DNA of 64,000 bases, from contig NZ_CP042171.1 in assembly GCF_005938645.2 (NCBI RefSeq), positions 3,534,001 through 3,598,000 of the forward strand. Reading direction: 5' to 3'. This document shows, in pieces, positions 33,090-42,216 of the stretch (the stretch's first letter is position 1; every line of letters begins with the position of its first letter). The translations under genes were made by a program, and so were the position numbers. Origin of the DNA: Pedobacter sp. KBS0701 (GTDB lineage: Bacteria > Bacteroidota > Bacteroidia > Sphingobacteriales > Sphingobacteriaceae). The notes under the pieces were generated by a model. It was not told the DNA's origin and searched no databases. It saw only the letters and a list, made by a program, of their open reading frames with translations.

Positions 33090-35123
33090 ATGAAATACCA
33101 AAATTTGAAAAGATGTTTTGCAGCGCTGGGTATAGTCGCTGCCGGCTTTTCTGCAAGTGCACAAACTAAAAAATTTATCGACCCTGCCAACATGGATCTT
33201 TCCGTTAAGCCAGGCGACGATTTCTACACCTATGCAAGCGGCACGTGGATAAAAAACAATCCTGTTCCTGCTAAAGAAACTCGCTGGGGTTCATTTAACG
33301 AACTTCGCGATTTCAATATCAATGCTGTTAAATCTTTAGTAGAAGATGCAGCAGCTGACAAATCTGCACCTGCAGGTTCGGTTAAGCGTAGGGTTGGCGA
33401 TTTTTACACGGCCGCTATGGATAGTGCGACCATTGAAAAATTTGGTTATACGCCAATAAAAGCCGATTTAACAAAAATTAAGCAAATTAAAAACATTCAA
33501 GGTGTGCTGGATCAGGTGGCTTACATGCGAACCAATGGCTTGGGTGGCGGAATGTTTGGCCTGGGCGTTGGCCAGGACCGCAAGAATGTAAACAAATATA
33601 TGGTGAATATTAGTCAGGGAGGCACAACACTTCCCGATCGCGATTATTACCTGAAAGATGATACACGCAGTGTTAAGATCCGCGAGGCTTACAATACCTA
33701 TATGGTTACTTTATTTACCTTAACGGGAAGTACACCGGAAGAAGCAAAACAAAAAGCAGCAACCGTTTATAAAATTGAAAAGCAATTCGCTGAAGCGCAG
33801 ATGAGCCGTTTAGAAATGCGCGATCCTTACGCAACCTATAACAAGCTTACCGTTGCCGAGCTGAACCAGAAAACACCAGATATTAACTGGACAACCTATT
33901 TGCCTAAGTTCAAAATCAAAAATCAAGATACTGTTCTGGTTTCTTCGCCTAAATTTATGGCAAGCCTGAATGGCATGTTGAAATCAGTTCCGGTTAGCGA
34001 TTGGCAAACTTATCTGGAGTGGAATATTTTAAAAGGTTCGGCTTCTAGTTTAAGTTCTCCGTTTGTTAAGGCGAGTTTCGCTTTTACACAGGCTCAAACA
34101 GGTCAGAAAGTACAAACACCACGCTGGCAACGCATGTCATCTTTAACAGATGGTACTATTGGCGAATTATTAGGTCAGCTCTACGTGGCCAAATATTTTA
34201 AGCCTGAAGCTAAAGAACGTATGAACCAGATGATTGTGAACTTGCGTAAAGCATTCGAAATCAGAATTAATGGTTTAGAATGGATGAGCCCTGAGACCAA
34301 ACAAAAGGCACTAGCTAAATTACATGCATTTACACCAAAAGTGGGTTATCCGGAAAAATGGAAAAACTACGATGGTTTAGTGATTAATAAGGATACTTAT
34401 TTCCAAAACTTACGCAATGCAAGTGTTTGGGGCTATAATGAAATGATTGATCAGTTAGGTAAGCCTGTTGACCGCAAACGTTTTGGTATGACACCTCCAA
34501 CGGTTAATGCTTACTATAGCCCTACACTAAACGAAATTGTTTTCCCTGCTGGTATTTTACAGTTTCCTTTCTTCGACCCTAATGCTGATGATGCTGTTAA
34601 CTATGGTGGTATAGGCGCTGTAATTGGTCACGAAATGAGCCATGGTTTTGATGACAGCGGAAGCCAATATGATGCGGCCGGCAACTTAAAAAACTGGTGG
34701 ACAGCTGAAGACAAAGCTAAATTTGACGCTAAAACAAAAGCTTTAGGCGAGCAATTTGATGCTTATACCGTATTAGATACGGTCCATGTAATTGGTAAAT
34801 TAACCATGGGTGAAAACATTGGCGATTTAGGAGGTTTAAACGCCGCTTATACTGCTTTCAAAATGACCAAACAAGGTCAAAGCAATGAGAAAATTGATGG
34901 TTTTACACCAGATCAGCGTTTCTTCCTGGCCTGGGCACAAGTATGGAGGGGTAATATTTTACCCGAAAGTGCTGCTCAGCTCATTAAAACAGATCCACAT
35001 TCTCCAGGCCCATACCGTACCATTGGTGCACCTGTAAATATGGATGCATGGTACAATGCTTTTGATGTTAAACCTGGCGATAAACTATATAAAAAACCAG
35101 AAGACAGGATTAGAATGTGGTAG
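33090..35123 (+). CDS. Secreted M13-family (neprilysin-like) zinc metallopeptidase
   Basis: A 677-residue protein with signal peptide (MKYQNLKRCFAALGIVAAGFSASA). The zinc site HEMSH is near residue 513, with the third ligand in ENIGDLGGL about 60 residues later, as in the family. NAYYSPTLNEIVFPAGILQ, which lines the substrate cleft, and the C-terminal CxxW-like region (KKPEDRIRMW) are present. M13 enzymes cleave peptides of limited size, here probably in the periplasm. Length matches the family. A strong terminator follows at 35264-35296. Confidence 0.92.
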   Translation: MKYQNLKRCFAALGIVAAGFSASAQTKKFIDPANMDLSVKPGDDFYTYASGTWIKNNPVPAKETRWGSFNELRDFNINAVKSLVEDAAADKSAPAGSVKRRVGDFYTAAMDSATIEKFGYTPIKADLTKIKQIKNIQGVLDQVAYMRTNGLGGGMFGLGVGQDRKNVNKYMVNISQGGTTLPDRDYYLKDDTRSVKIREAYNTYMVTLFTLTGSTPEEAKQKAATVYKIEKQFAEAQMSRLEMRDPYATYNKLTVAELNQKTPDINWTTYLPKFKIKNQDTVLVSSPKFMASLNGMLKSVPVSDWQTYLEWNILKGSASSLSSPFVKASFAFTQAQTGQKVQTPRWQRMSSLTDGTIGELLGQLYVAKYFKPEAKERMNQMIVNLRKAFEIRINGLEWMSPETKQKALAKLHAFTPKVGYPEKWKNYDGLVINKDTYFQNLRNASVWGYNEMIDQLGKPVDRKRFGMTPPTVNAYYSPTLNEIVFPAGILQFPFFDPNADDAVNYGGIGAVIGHEMSHGFDDSGSQYDAAGNLKNWWTAEDKAKFDAKTKALGEQFDAYTVLDTVHVIGKLTMGENIGDLGGLNAAYTAFKMTKQGQSNEKIDGFTPDQRFFLAWAQVWRGNILPESAAQLIKTDPHSPGPYRTIGAPVNMDAWYNAFDVKPGDKLYKKPEDRIRMW

Positions 35124-35263
35124 ATTTGAGATTGAAGGCTGGAAGGTTGAGGGTGTAAGGCTTTTCCACCCCGATAGTTTTAATTGAGATGGAAGGCTTA
35201 AGGCTTTAGGTTTTTCTGCCCTCAACTTTAAAATTTAATTATTTATATCATCCCTATATTACG

Positions 35264-35296
35264 AACGTCCCGATCATTTTCGGGACGTTTTGTTTT
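35264..35296 (+). terminator. Rho-independent terminator after the M13 gene
   Basis: AACGTCCCGA (35264-35273) pairs with TCGGGACGTT (35280-35289) around TCATTT, followed by TTGTTTT. It lies 140 bp after the stop codon. Confidence 0.75.
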
Positions 35297-35319
35297 ATAA
35301 GTAGGGTCTCGGGGGTGGT

Positions 35320-35475
35320 GTAAGGTGTTACCATTTGACGTCTGCCAAAATTATCAATTCAACTCCACTATTAATCAATTTTTATTAACTGTGGTGTTGG
35401 ATGTTACCATCCGGCACTTGTAGAATTATCAATTCAATTCTACCATTAATCAGTTTTAAGTTATTAAACGAATCT
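35320..35475. repeat. Two tandem copies of a 76-bp unit
   Basis: TGTTACCAT occurs at 35326 and again at 35402, and AATTATCAATTCAA.TC.ACCATTAATCA follows in both. The period is 76 bp with moderate divergence. There is no coding sequence. The remainder of 35124-35637 holds the M13 terminator and the DUF2625 promoter. Confidence 0.55.
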
Positions 35476-35607
35476 AGGGAATGGTAACATCTGACTGCAC
35501 GATTACCCACCGCCTTGGTTCGTATCTTCACGAATCAACAATTAAGCTCAATTTTCTTCCAAATCAAAATTAATGTAACTCCTTTCGGCAATTCCTAATT
35601 ATCATTC

Positions 35608-35615
35608 TATCTTTG
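35608..35615 (+). promoter_or_regulatory. -7 box TATCTTTG upstream of the DUF2625 gene
   Basis: TATCTTTG fits TAnnTTTG and ends 22 bp before the ATG at 35638. No clear TTG -33 box is seen at 19-21 bp, only TTC/TCG words. Confidence 0.4.
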
Positions 35616-35637
35616 AAAAAACATAAGTATCCTTTCC

Positions 35638-36438
35638 ATGAAAAGCCCAATTAACTTCCTTTTAATCCTTGGTTTAACTTTATTTTCTTTAGCAGGTTTT
35701 GCTCAGGAAAATAAATTGATCAGCATTGATAAATTAATCAATAAAACAGATCCTGCCTGGCCATTGGTAAAGAAATGGATCGATTCTGCTAAAAATAAGG
35801 TCGAAGTATTGCCTGTAGATTCGGCTAAGGCAAAAGAGGTTTTATATCACTCGCAAATGACGACCTATGCCACACTTGGTTCGGTAATCTACAATACCGG
35901 CGGCATTATAGTTGATAACGGCTGGATTAGAATTTTAGGTTCGGGCAGCGAAAGATTGAGCAGAAATGTTGCTGATTGGAACAAAGGAAAAACCTTAAAA
36001 GAATATGGCGATAACATTCCCTACCTTTTAATTGCCGATGATGCGGTAGGTGGTTTCTTTGCTATTAATTACGGCGGTCTGGGCAAAGACATCAAAAATG
36101 TATATTACCTTGAACCAAACAGTCTAACCTGGCAACCGCTTGGAGCTGGTTATGGCGAATTCCTTGTTTTTTGTTTCGACAGTGATCTTTCTAAATTTTA
36201 TAAAGGATTACGCTGGAGCAGCTGGAATCAATTTATTGCCAATTTGGATGGTACCAAAACCTATAGTTTCCGTCCTTATTTATGGGAGGAAGGTACTGAT
36301 ATTGAAAAATGTACACGAAAACTTGTTGGGATTGAAGAAATGTACCGTTTTAATATTATGAAGTCGAAAGAACTGAATGCAGACAAAGGCATAAAAAAAG
36401 ACGAAACCAAAAAGGAAGAAACTAAAAACGAGCAGTAA
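35638..36438 (+). CDS. Secreted DUF2625 protein
   Basis: A 266-residue protein with signal peptide (MKSPINFLLILGLTLFSLAGFA). The sequence follows the DUF2625 pattern closely: WPLVKKWIDSAKNKVEVLP, MTTYATLGSVIYNTGGIIVDNGWIRILGSG, LLIADDAVGGFFAINYGGLG, then LRWSSWNQFI and PYLWEEG. Function is unknown for the family. The C-terminus carries an acidic-lysine tail (KKDETKKEETKNEQ) not typical of the domain. It may be co-transcribed with the DinB gene 23 bp downstream. Confidence 0.82.
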   Translation: MKSPINFLLILGLTLFSLAGFAQENKLISIDKLINKTDPAWPLVKKWIDSAKNKVEVLPVDSAKAKEVLYHSQMTTYATLGSVIYNTGGIIVDNGWIRILGSGSERLSRNVADWNKGKTLKEYGDNIPYLLIADDAVGGFFAINYGGLGKDIKNVYYLEPNSLTWQPLGAGYGEFLVFCFDSDLSKFYKGLRWSSWNQFIANLDGTKTYSFRPYLWEEGTDIEKCTRKLVGIEEMYRFNIMKSKELNADKGIKKDETKKEETKNEQ

Positions 36439-36461
36439 GTTGCTGTCTATAAAATAATTAC

Positions 36462-36926
36462 ATGACTAACACACCTGCAACCATTATCCAGATCAAAAAT
36501 ACCAGGGCTTTTATTCTGGAATTGGTAAAAGACTTAACCACAGAGCAGTTAAACAAAATCCCCGCAGGTTTTAACAATAACATCATCTGGAATATTGCCC
36601 ATTTAACCGCTGCACAGCAAAACCTGTGTTATGTTAGATCGGGATTAACGGTAACCGTTGAAGAAAAATATTTCACTCCATTTTTAAGTGGAACAAAACC
36701 AGTTAAATTTATAGAAAAGGGAGAAATCGCCTCCATTTTCGACGTACTTTTAAATAGTATGGACCGTTTGGCGACAGATTATAGTAGTGGGATTTTTCTA
36801 AAGTTCGATCCCTGGAACAAACGTTATGGAATGAAATTAAACTCCATAGAAGATGCGATAAATTTTATCCCTTTCCATGAGGGGATGCACATCGGCTATA
36901 TTATGGCCTTGAAGAAATTGGTATAG
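36462..36926 (+). CDS. DinB-superfamily protein
   Basis: A 154-residue four-helix-bundle protein of the DinB/YfiT type. Metal-ligand positions are His in WNIAHLTAA and the pair in FHEGMHIGYI, giving the typical His triad for a divalent metal. Family members include thiol transferases and stress-induced proteins. The function here is unknown. It is 23 bp downstream of the DUF2625 gene and convergent with the YjbR gene. Confidence 0.82.
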   Translation: MTNTPATIIQIKNTRAFILELVKDLTTEQLNKIPAGFNNNIIWNIAHLTAAQQNLCYVRSGLTVTVEEKYFTPFLSGTKPVKFIEKGEIASIFDVLLNSMDRLATDYSSGIFLKFDPWNKRYGMKLNSIEDAINFIPFHEGMHIGYIMALKKLV

Positions 36927-36967
36927 AAAGTTGCATTGAAGATAATCCACCTCTCAATTGGAAAAAT

Positions 36968-37306
36968 TTAAGCATACTTTGCCTGCGTTTTCTTCGGTAA
37001 TTTAGCTAAAACCATTGCCCTCGAATCGGCCACCCTGCTTTTCAACTCTTTATCATTTAAAACCTCTAAGTTTTCGATCTGGATCCATTGTCTTTTGGCC
37101 ATGTGGTAAGCCTGGGCAATACCATCTCGGGCAGCGAGTTCTTCAAATTCATCCGGATTGCATTTGATAGAAAAACGATTACCCTCATCAATAGCAATAA
37201 TCACATAGATTTTCTCTTCTATCATAAAACACAGATGTTCCCATTTCATACCTTCTGTAGTGCCGGGTAAACTCAAACAATATTCTCTGAACGATTCGAT
37301 ATCCAT
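36968..37306 (-). CDS. MmcQ/YjbR-family DNA-binding-fold protein
   Basis: A 112-residue cytoplasmic protein matching the MmcQ/YjbR fold: FREYCLSLPGTTEGMKWEHLCFMI, VIIAIDEGNRFSIKCNPDEF and MAKRQWIQIEN. The family shares the CyaY-like double-wing fold and is thought to bind DNA. The ATG is immediately followed upstream by five TTTAGGG units (37308-37342), which take the place of a leader. Confidence 0.82.
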   Translation of the reverse strand: MDIESFREYCLSLPGTTEGMKWEHLCFMIEEKIYVIIAIDEGNRFSIKCNPDEFEELAARDGIAQAYHMAKRQWIQIENLEVLNDKELKSRVADSRAMVLAKLPKKTQAKYA

Positions 37307-37307
37307 A

Positions 37308-37342
37308 TTTAGGGTTTAGGGTTTAGGGTTTAGGGTTTAGGG
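37308..37342. repeat. (TTTAGGG)5 microsatellite
   Basis: Five perfect copies of the heptamer TTTAGGG lie directly upstream of the YjbR start codon, within its presumed leader. The unit equals the plant telomere repeat, most likely by coincidence. Length changes by slippage could alter leader length. Confidence 0.9.
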
Positions 37343-37496
37343 TAAGACCAAAGCTAATAACAAAAGATTAAAGCCGGAAGAGAAAAATTCAGAGGTCGGG
37401 AGTCCGAAGTCCGAAGATTAAAGCTGATTAACTTACCTACCCTATCTGTCGCTAATTTATCCCCAAATCCAAAAATCATATTAGTACTATATCTTC

Positions 37497-37504
37497 TATA
37501 TTTG
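37497..37504 (+). promoter_or_regulatory. -7 box TATATTTG upstream of mnmD
   Basis: TATATTTG is a full TAnnTTTG match ending 42 bp before the ATG at 37547. No good TTG lies 19-21 bp upstream. Confidence 0.4.
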
Positions 37505-37546
37505 CGTCATAATCCTGAAATCCAAGAATCCTTAAAATCCTAGCTC

Positions 37547-38221
37547 ATGAATATTATAATGCCTACTGCCGATGGATCTAATACACTTTATAATGAAACC
37601 ATAGGCGAACATTACCATAGTAAACATGGTGCTCTGCAAGAAAGCAAACACGTGTTTATTGATGCAGGTTTGAAATTCGCTTCCACTAACCAAGCTGAAA
37701 TTTCCATTTTGGAAGTTGGTTTCGGCACCGGATTGAACTTTATTTTAAGTTTCGAATATTGTGCGGAAAATAACATTAACCTTAACTATACCAGCATTGA
37801 AGCCTTTCCGCTTACTACAGCTATAATTGAGCAGACTGGTTATGCAGCGTATGTTCCTGAAAAAATATGGGCTGATTTTATTTTAAATTACCCGGAAGCA
37901 TTAAAAGCACCCAAGAAATTAACTTCGCTTTGCTCGTTAGAAATTCCACATACTACATTGGCCGAATACAGCGGTGACCAAAAATTTGACCTGATTTATT
38001 ATGATGCATTTTCTGTACAGCACCAGCCCGAAATGTGGAGCGATGAAATTATTGCACATGCCTGCAGTTTCTTAAAACCTGGCGGAACTTTTGTTACCTA
38101 CGCCATTACCGGGAAACTAAAAAGGGCCATTAAAGCCTGCGGATTTACCATCGAAAAATTACCCGGCGCCCCCGGAAAAAGAGAAATGCTTAGGGCGATT
38201 AAAGGGATGGAAAATGGATGA
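37547..38221 (+). CDS. mnmD: tRNA 5-aminomethyl-2-thiouridine methyltransferase, MnmD type
   Basis: A 224-residue methyltransferase of the MnmC N-domain type that stands alone, without the FAD oxidase part. Diagnostic segments are LYNETIGEHYHSKHGALQES (substrate loop), ILEVGFGTGLNF (SAM motif I), YDAFSVQHQPEMW and FLKPGGTFVTYAITGKLKRA, and the C-terminal PGAPGKREMLRA. It methylates the wobble uridine of several tRNAs to mnm5s2U. The separate oxidase gene is not in this window. Confidence 0.9.
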   Translation: MNIIMPTADGSNTLYNETIGEHYHSKHGALQESKHVFIDAGLKFASTNQAEISILEVGFGTGLNFILSFEYCAENNINLNYTSIEAFPLTTAIIEQTGYAAYVPEKIWADFILNYPEALKAPKKLTSLCSLEIPHTTLAEYSGDQKFDLIYYDAFSVQHQPEMWSDEIIAHACSFLKPGGTFVTYAITGKLKRAIKACGFTIEKLPGAPGKREMLRAIKGMENG

Positions 38222-38415
38222 TGGAAGATGGATGATGGAGAAAGTCTGACGCCAGAAAGTCCGAAGATTGCATTGCATAAGAATAGTTCCCCAACTTTAT
38301 GCCCTCTGCCCCCTCCTCTTTGCGGTTAACCAACGATATCATTTTGACATAATTTAGACCGCCTGTTAAAACCAGTATAATCTAAAATTGTTAAAATAAC
38401 ATTAACATTCGTATC

Positions 38416-39363
38416 ATGGAAAAAAGAACCTTAGGAAAAACCGATTTAAATATTTCGCCCATAGTATTTGGAGGAAATGTTTTTGGCTGGACGATCGATG
38501 AAAAAAAGTCGTTTGAAATATTAGACCAATTTATAGAAAGTGGTTTCAATTTTATAGATACGGCCGATGTGTACTCGCGTTGGGTACCTGGAAATAATGG
38601 TGGCGAATCGGAAACGATTATTGGTAACTGGCTTAAAAAACAAAACAAACGCCACGATATAATTATTGCGACAAAAGTTGGCTCAGATATGGGGCAGGGT
38701 AAATCGCTAAAAAAAGATTACATCATCAATGAAGTTGAACATTCTTTATCGCGCCTGCAAACCGATTATATCGATCTTTATTTCTCTCATTTTGATGACG
38801 AAAGCACGCCTGTTGAAGAAACATTAAGTGCCTACGAAACTTTAATTAAAGCTGGCAAAGTCCGCTGGATCGGGGCATCAAATTTTTCTGCCGATCGCTT
38901 AAAAGAGTCATTACTTTATTCAACCGAACACAGTTTACCCCGTTACGAAGTTTACCAACCAGGATACAACCTGTATGATAGAGAAAACTTTGAGCAGGAA
39001 CACGAAAAAATCTGTCTGGATTATGGTTTGGGCGTTGTGTCTTATTATTCGCTGGCCAGTGGTTTCTTAACCGGGAAATACCGTAGTGAAGACGATCTGA
39101 ATAAAAGCCAGCGTGGTGGAGGCATTAAAAAATTCCTTAACGAACGGGGCTTTAAAATTTTAGCGGCATTGGATGAGGTTGCTAAAAAACACCATGTTGA
39201 GCCAGCTTCGGTAGCCCTGGCCTGGTTAATTTATCGCCCATCAATTACGGCGCCAATTGCCAGTGTTACCGATTTAAGCCAACTAAAATCTTTTACTGAA
39301 GCCGCAAATTTAAAATTATTGCCAGAAGATATTTCTCTTTTAGATAAAGCGAGTATCTATTAA
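38416..39363 (+). CDS. Aldo/keto reductase
   Basis: A 315-residue NADPH-dependent TIM-barrel reductase. Catalytic residues are Asp and Tyr in FIDTADVYSRW, Lys in IIATKVGSDM and His in DLYFSHFDDES. LASGFLTGKYR is typical of the YajO/IolS group. The substrate is unknown. A strong terminator at 39382-39417 ends the unit. Confidence 0.9.
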   Translation: MEKRTLGKTDLNISPIVFGGNVFGWTIDEKKSFEILDQFIESGFNFIDTADVYSRWVPGNNGGESETIIGNWLKKQNKRHDIIIATKVGSDMGQGKSLKKDYIINEVEHSLSRLQTDYIDLYFSHFDDESTPVEETLSAYETLIKAGKVRWIGASNFSADRLKESLLYSTEHSLPRYEVYQPGYNLYDRENFEQEHEKICLDYGLGVVSYYSLASGFLTGKYRSEDDLNKSQRGGGIKKFLNERGFKILAALDEVAKKHHVEPASVALAWLIYRPSITAPIASVTDLSQLKSFTEAANLKLLPEDISLLDKASIY

Positions 39364-39381
39364 AAATAATCTCTTATATTT

Positions 39382-39417
39382 AAATGCCCGATTAATAAAA
39401 CAATTAATCGGGCATTT
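39382..39417 (+). terminator. Rho-independent terminator after the aldo/keto reductase
   Basis: AAATGCCCGATTAAT (39382-39396) and ATTAATCGGGCATTT (39403-39417) pair perfectly around AAAACA, followed by TGTATT. It starts 18 bp after the stop codon. Confidence 0.8.
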
Positions 39418-39442
39418 TGTATTAAACAGGATTTTAAAATAT

Positions 39443-40552
39443 ATGAAAGACAAACTATCTTTTCTACCCAAACTGGCATTGGTCCTTTTCTGTTTAATCA
39501 GTTTAACATACATCGCCATTTTAGGTCAATCTTTGCTGGCTCCCCTGCTTTTCTCTTTTTTAATGGCGATCTTATTATTACCTGTTGGCAATTTTCTAGA
39601 ACACAAGCTAAAATTTAAAAGAAGTTTATCAACCCTTGTGTCGGTGATCCTGATGATTGCTGTAATTGGTGGCATTATTTATTTCTTCGGCAATCAATTA
39701 AGCGATTTATGGGCAGATTGGCCTTTACTTAAGGAGAAAGCGAATGCTTCTTATCACGAACTTCAAAAATGGATTTCACACACTTTCGGCATAAATTCTC
39801 AGAAACAACTGGATTATTTAAATGACAGCACAGAAAAAGCTTTGGCTACTAGTGCCGCAATTGTAGCTACTACCTTATCTACACTATCTTCTACCCTATT
39901 ATTTTTAGGTTTCACATTACTATTCACTTTCTTTATTTTAAACTACCGTAGGGTTTTATTTACTTTTTTAACTTCGGTTTTTAGTGAAGAACACAAAGAA
40001 AAAGTTTCAGAAATTGTAAGTCAGATTCAGTACATCATTAAAAAATATATCATAGGTTTATTCTTGCAGATGCTTATTGTTACGGTATTAATGATTACCG
40101 TTCTGAGTTTACTAGGTGTTAAATATGCCGTTCTTTTGGGTCTTGTTGCAGGTATTTTTAATGTAGTTCCTTATTTGGGAATATTCTTTGCCCTGTTAAT
40201 AAGCTGCCTGATTACTTTTGCAACTGCAGGTGCAGGTAAAGTGCTTCTGGTTTTAATAGCCTATGTTGGTGTACATGCTATAGATGGAAATATACTGATG
40301 CCGTTAGTGGTGGGCTCGAAAGTAAAAATAAATGCGTTATTTGCCTTTATTGGGATTGTTGTGGGTGAGATGATTTGGGGCATCTCGGGCATGTTTTTAT
40401 GTATTCCTTATCTGGCCATGTTAAAAATAATCTTCGATAGAGTAGATAACTTAAAACCCTGGGGTATTTTAATGGGCGAAGAACATAAGCCTGATAAAAA
40501 GAAGCGTGTTTACCGGATCACAAAAAAAATTAAATTAGAAGAAAAAGATTAA
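39443..40552 (+). CDS. AI-2E-family membrane transporter
   Basis: A 369-residue integral membrane protein with about eight hydrophobic segments. The family signature is visible in GVKYAVLLGLVAGIFNVVPYLGIFFALLIS and HAIDGNILMPLVVGSKVKINALF. Members include the E. coli TqsA exporter and sodium/proton antiporters; the substrate here is unknown. It is the first of four closely spaced genes (gaps of 1, 14 and 20 bp) ending with mazG. Confidence 0.87.
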   Translation: MKDKLSFLPKLALVLFCLISLTYIAILGQSLLAPLLFSFLMAILLLPVGNFLEHKLKFKRSLSTLVSVILMIAVIGGIIYFFGNQLSDLWADWPLLKEKANASYHELQKWISHTFGINSQKQLDYLNDSTEKALATSAAIVATTLSTLSSTLLFLGFTLLFTFFILNYRRVLFTFLTSVFSEEHKEKVSEIVSQIQYIIKKYIIGLFLQMLIVTVLMITVLSLLGVKYAVLLGLVAGIFNVVPYLGIFFALLISCLITFATAGAGKVLLVLIAYVGVHAIDGNILMPLVVGSKVKINALFAFIGIVVGEMIWGISGMFLCIPYLAMLKIIFDRVDNLKPWGILMGEEHKPDKKKRVYRITKKIKLEEKD

Positions 40553-40553
40553 A

Positions 40554-40850
40554 ATGGCCGAAAACAGATCGCCTCATATTTTAAGCACCTCTGCCAATCT
40601 TTTGGGTATTTGCTTTATTGTACTTACTTCTTTAAAAAAACTCGCACTTACCGATGGCTCTTTAATTGACGAATTTGCTGTAGCTGCTGTAATGTTTTTT
40701 ATGACGAGCTGCATCTTATCTTTCATCTCGATGAGGAGACAACAAACGGCAAGTCAGCGACTGGAAAAAGCTGCTGATCTCATCTTCTTATCTGGTTTAT
40801 TGGTATTGTTTGTTGCTACAATTTTAATTGCCTTTAATTTAATAAAATAG
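40554..40850 (+). CDS. Small membrane protein, unknown
   Basis: A 98-residue protein with three predicted membrane segments (STSANLLGICFIVLTSL, FAVAAVMFFMTSCILSFI, LIFLSGLLVLFVATILIAF). Its ATG follows the stop of the AI-2E gene by one base, so translation is coupled. The function is not recognised. Confidence 0.7.
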   Translation: MAENRSPHILSTSANLLGICFIVLTSLKKLALTDGSLIDEFAVAAVMFFMTSCILSFISMRRQQTASQRLEKAADLIFLSGLLVLFVATILIAFNLIK

Positions 40851-40864
40851 ATTAATACCTTTAA

Positions 40865-41314
40865 ATGAAACCCCTATTTGTACTGATCATTGTTTATGTT
40901 TGCTTATTAGCCTTTGGCGGTCATACCACGTTTGATAAAGGAAATATTTTTGCAGGCAACATCGCCATGGGCGTGATGTTACTTTTTACCGCTATCGGGC
41001 ATTTTAAATTTAAAACGAGCATGGCTGCCATGGTCCCCCTGTTTATCCCTAAAAAAGTAGAAATTGTAATTTTAACAGGTGTGCTGGAAATCTTATTTGC
41101 CACTGGCCTGGCGATTGAAAGCACCAGATATTTTACCGGAATAGCCCTGATTATTTTTTACATTGCCATTTTACCAGCCAATATTTACGCGGCCAAACAC
41201 CGCATTAATTACGAAGATCTGCATAAACCAGGTCCGGGGCCAAAATATTTATGGTTCAGAATACCTTTTCAGCTTTTCTTAATCGCCTGGGTTTGGTACT
41301 TTAGCGTTCGATAA
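40865..41314 (+). CDS. DoxX-like membrane protein
   Basis: A 149-residue protein with four hydrophobic segments. MGVMLLFTAIGHFKF, AAMVPLFIPKKVEIVILTGVLEILFATGLAIE and PLPANIYAA-like ILPANIYAA are typical of the DoxX/SURF4 superfamily. The function is unknown. It is the third gene of the operon ending in mazG. Confidence 0.78.
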   Translation: MKPLFVLIIVYVCLLAFGGHTTFDKGNIFAGNIAMGVMLLFTAIGHFKFKTSMAAMVPLFIPKKVEIVILTGVLEILFATGLAIESTRYFTGIALIIFYIAILPANIYAAKHRINYEDLHKPGPGPKYLWFRIPFQLFLIAWVWYFSVR

Positions 41315-41334
41315 ATATAGTTTAACCATAAAAC

Positions 41335-42141
41335 ATGCCTAACAATCCAATTCCTGCAAGCGCCAATAATCCAGCTGATGCCTTTACACGTTTACTCACC
41401 GTTTTAGATACATTGCGTACACAATGCCCCTGGGATAAAAAACAGACCATGGAAACACTGCGCCATTTAACTATAGAGGAAACCTATGAATTGAGCGACG
41501 CCATTTTAGAAGGCGATTTAGACGAAATTAAAAAGGAACTTGGTGATGTGATGATGCACCTGGTTTTCTATTCTAGAATCGCTTCCGAAACCAATGATTT
41601 TAACATTACAGATGTTTTAAACGGAGTTTGCGATAAACTGATAAACCGGCACCCACATATTTATGGCGATGTTGAAGTACAGAACGAAGAAGATGTAAAA
41701 CGAAATTGGGAGCAGATTAAACTGAAAGAAGGCAATAAATCGGTGTTGGCTGGTGTCCCATCTTCACTACCCGCGTTGGTTAAGGCTGCCCGTATTCAGG
41801 AAAAAGCACGTGGCGTAGGCTTTGATTGGGAAGATAAAAACCAGGTTTGGGAAAAAGTAGAGGAAGAAATGCAGGAGTTTAAAACTGAATTTAATGTTGC
41901 TGATAATACGGCTATTGATATCGAAAAAGCTGAATCCGAATTTGGCGATGTACTTTTCTCTTTGATCAATTATGCCCGTTTCATCAATATTAATCCAGAA
42001 AATGCCTTAGAAAAAACCAATAAAAAATTTATCAAACGTTTTCAATACCTCGAAACCAAAGCAAAAGAAAACGGAAAAGCCCTGGCCGATATGACGCTTA
42101 CCGAAATGGATGTATATTGGAATGAAGCAAAGAAATTATAG
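41335..42141 (+). CDS. mazG: Nucleoside triphosphate pyrophosphohydrolase MazG
   Basis: A 268-residue tandem-domain MazG. CPWDKKQTMETLRHLTIEETYELSDAI and the ExxE...ExxD metal site (DEIKKELGDVMMHLVFY) form the first domain. The second repeats the pattern (EKVEEEMQEFKTEF, ESEFGDVLFSLINYAR). It hydrolyses non-canonical and excess NTPs to NMP and pyrophosphate in the cytoplasm. It is the last gene of the four-gene unit. Confidence 0.92.
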   Translation: MPNNPIPASANNPADAFTRLLTVLDTLRTQCPWDKKQTMETLRHLTIEETYELSDAILEGDLDEIKKELGDVMMHLVFYSRIASETNDFNITDVLNGVCDKLINRHPHIYGDVEVQNEEDVKRNWEQIKLKEGNKSVLAGVPSSLPALVKAARIQEKARGVGFDWEDKNQVWEKVEEEMQEFKTEFNVADNTAIDIEKAESEFGDVLFSLINYARFININPENALEKTNKKFIKRFQYLETKAKENGKALADMTLTEMDVYWNEAKKL

Positions 42142-42154
42142 CTAAAAGGAGTTA

Positions 42155-42216
42155 AATCGCAAAATTAATATAAATTTTGCGATTATAATCGCAAAATTTA
42201 TATTAATTTTGCGATT
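42155..42216. promoter_or_regulatory. 62-bp perfect palindrome ending at the start codon
   Basis: Each 31-bp half is an exact reverse complement of the other, with no spacer; the centre is GATTATAATC (42181-42190). Each half also contains its own inverted pair AATCGCAAAATT/AATTTTGCGATT, so four copies of the 12-mer alternate in orientation. The right end touches the ATG at 42217. It could be a multi-dimer operator, a cruciform, or an mRNA hairpin that buries the start codon. It also contains TATATT words, so a promoter may lie inside. Confidence 0.9.

Noticed and set aside
35264..35296. Inverted repeat considered as a regulatory operator
   Set aside because: The GC stem with a following T-run is better explained as the terminator of the M13 gene.
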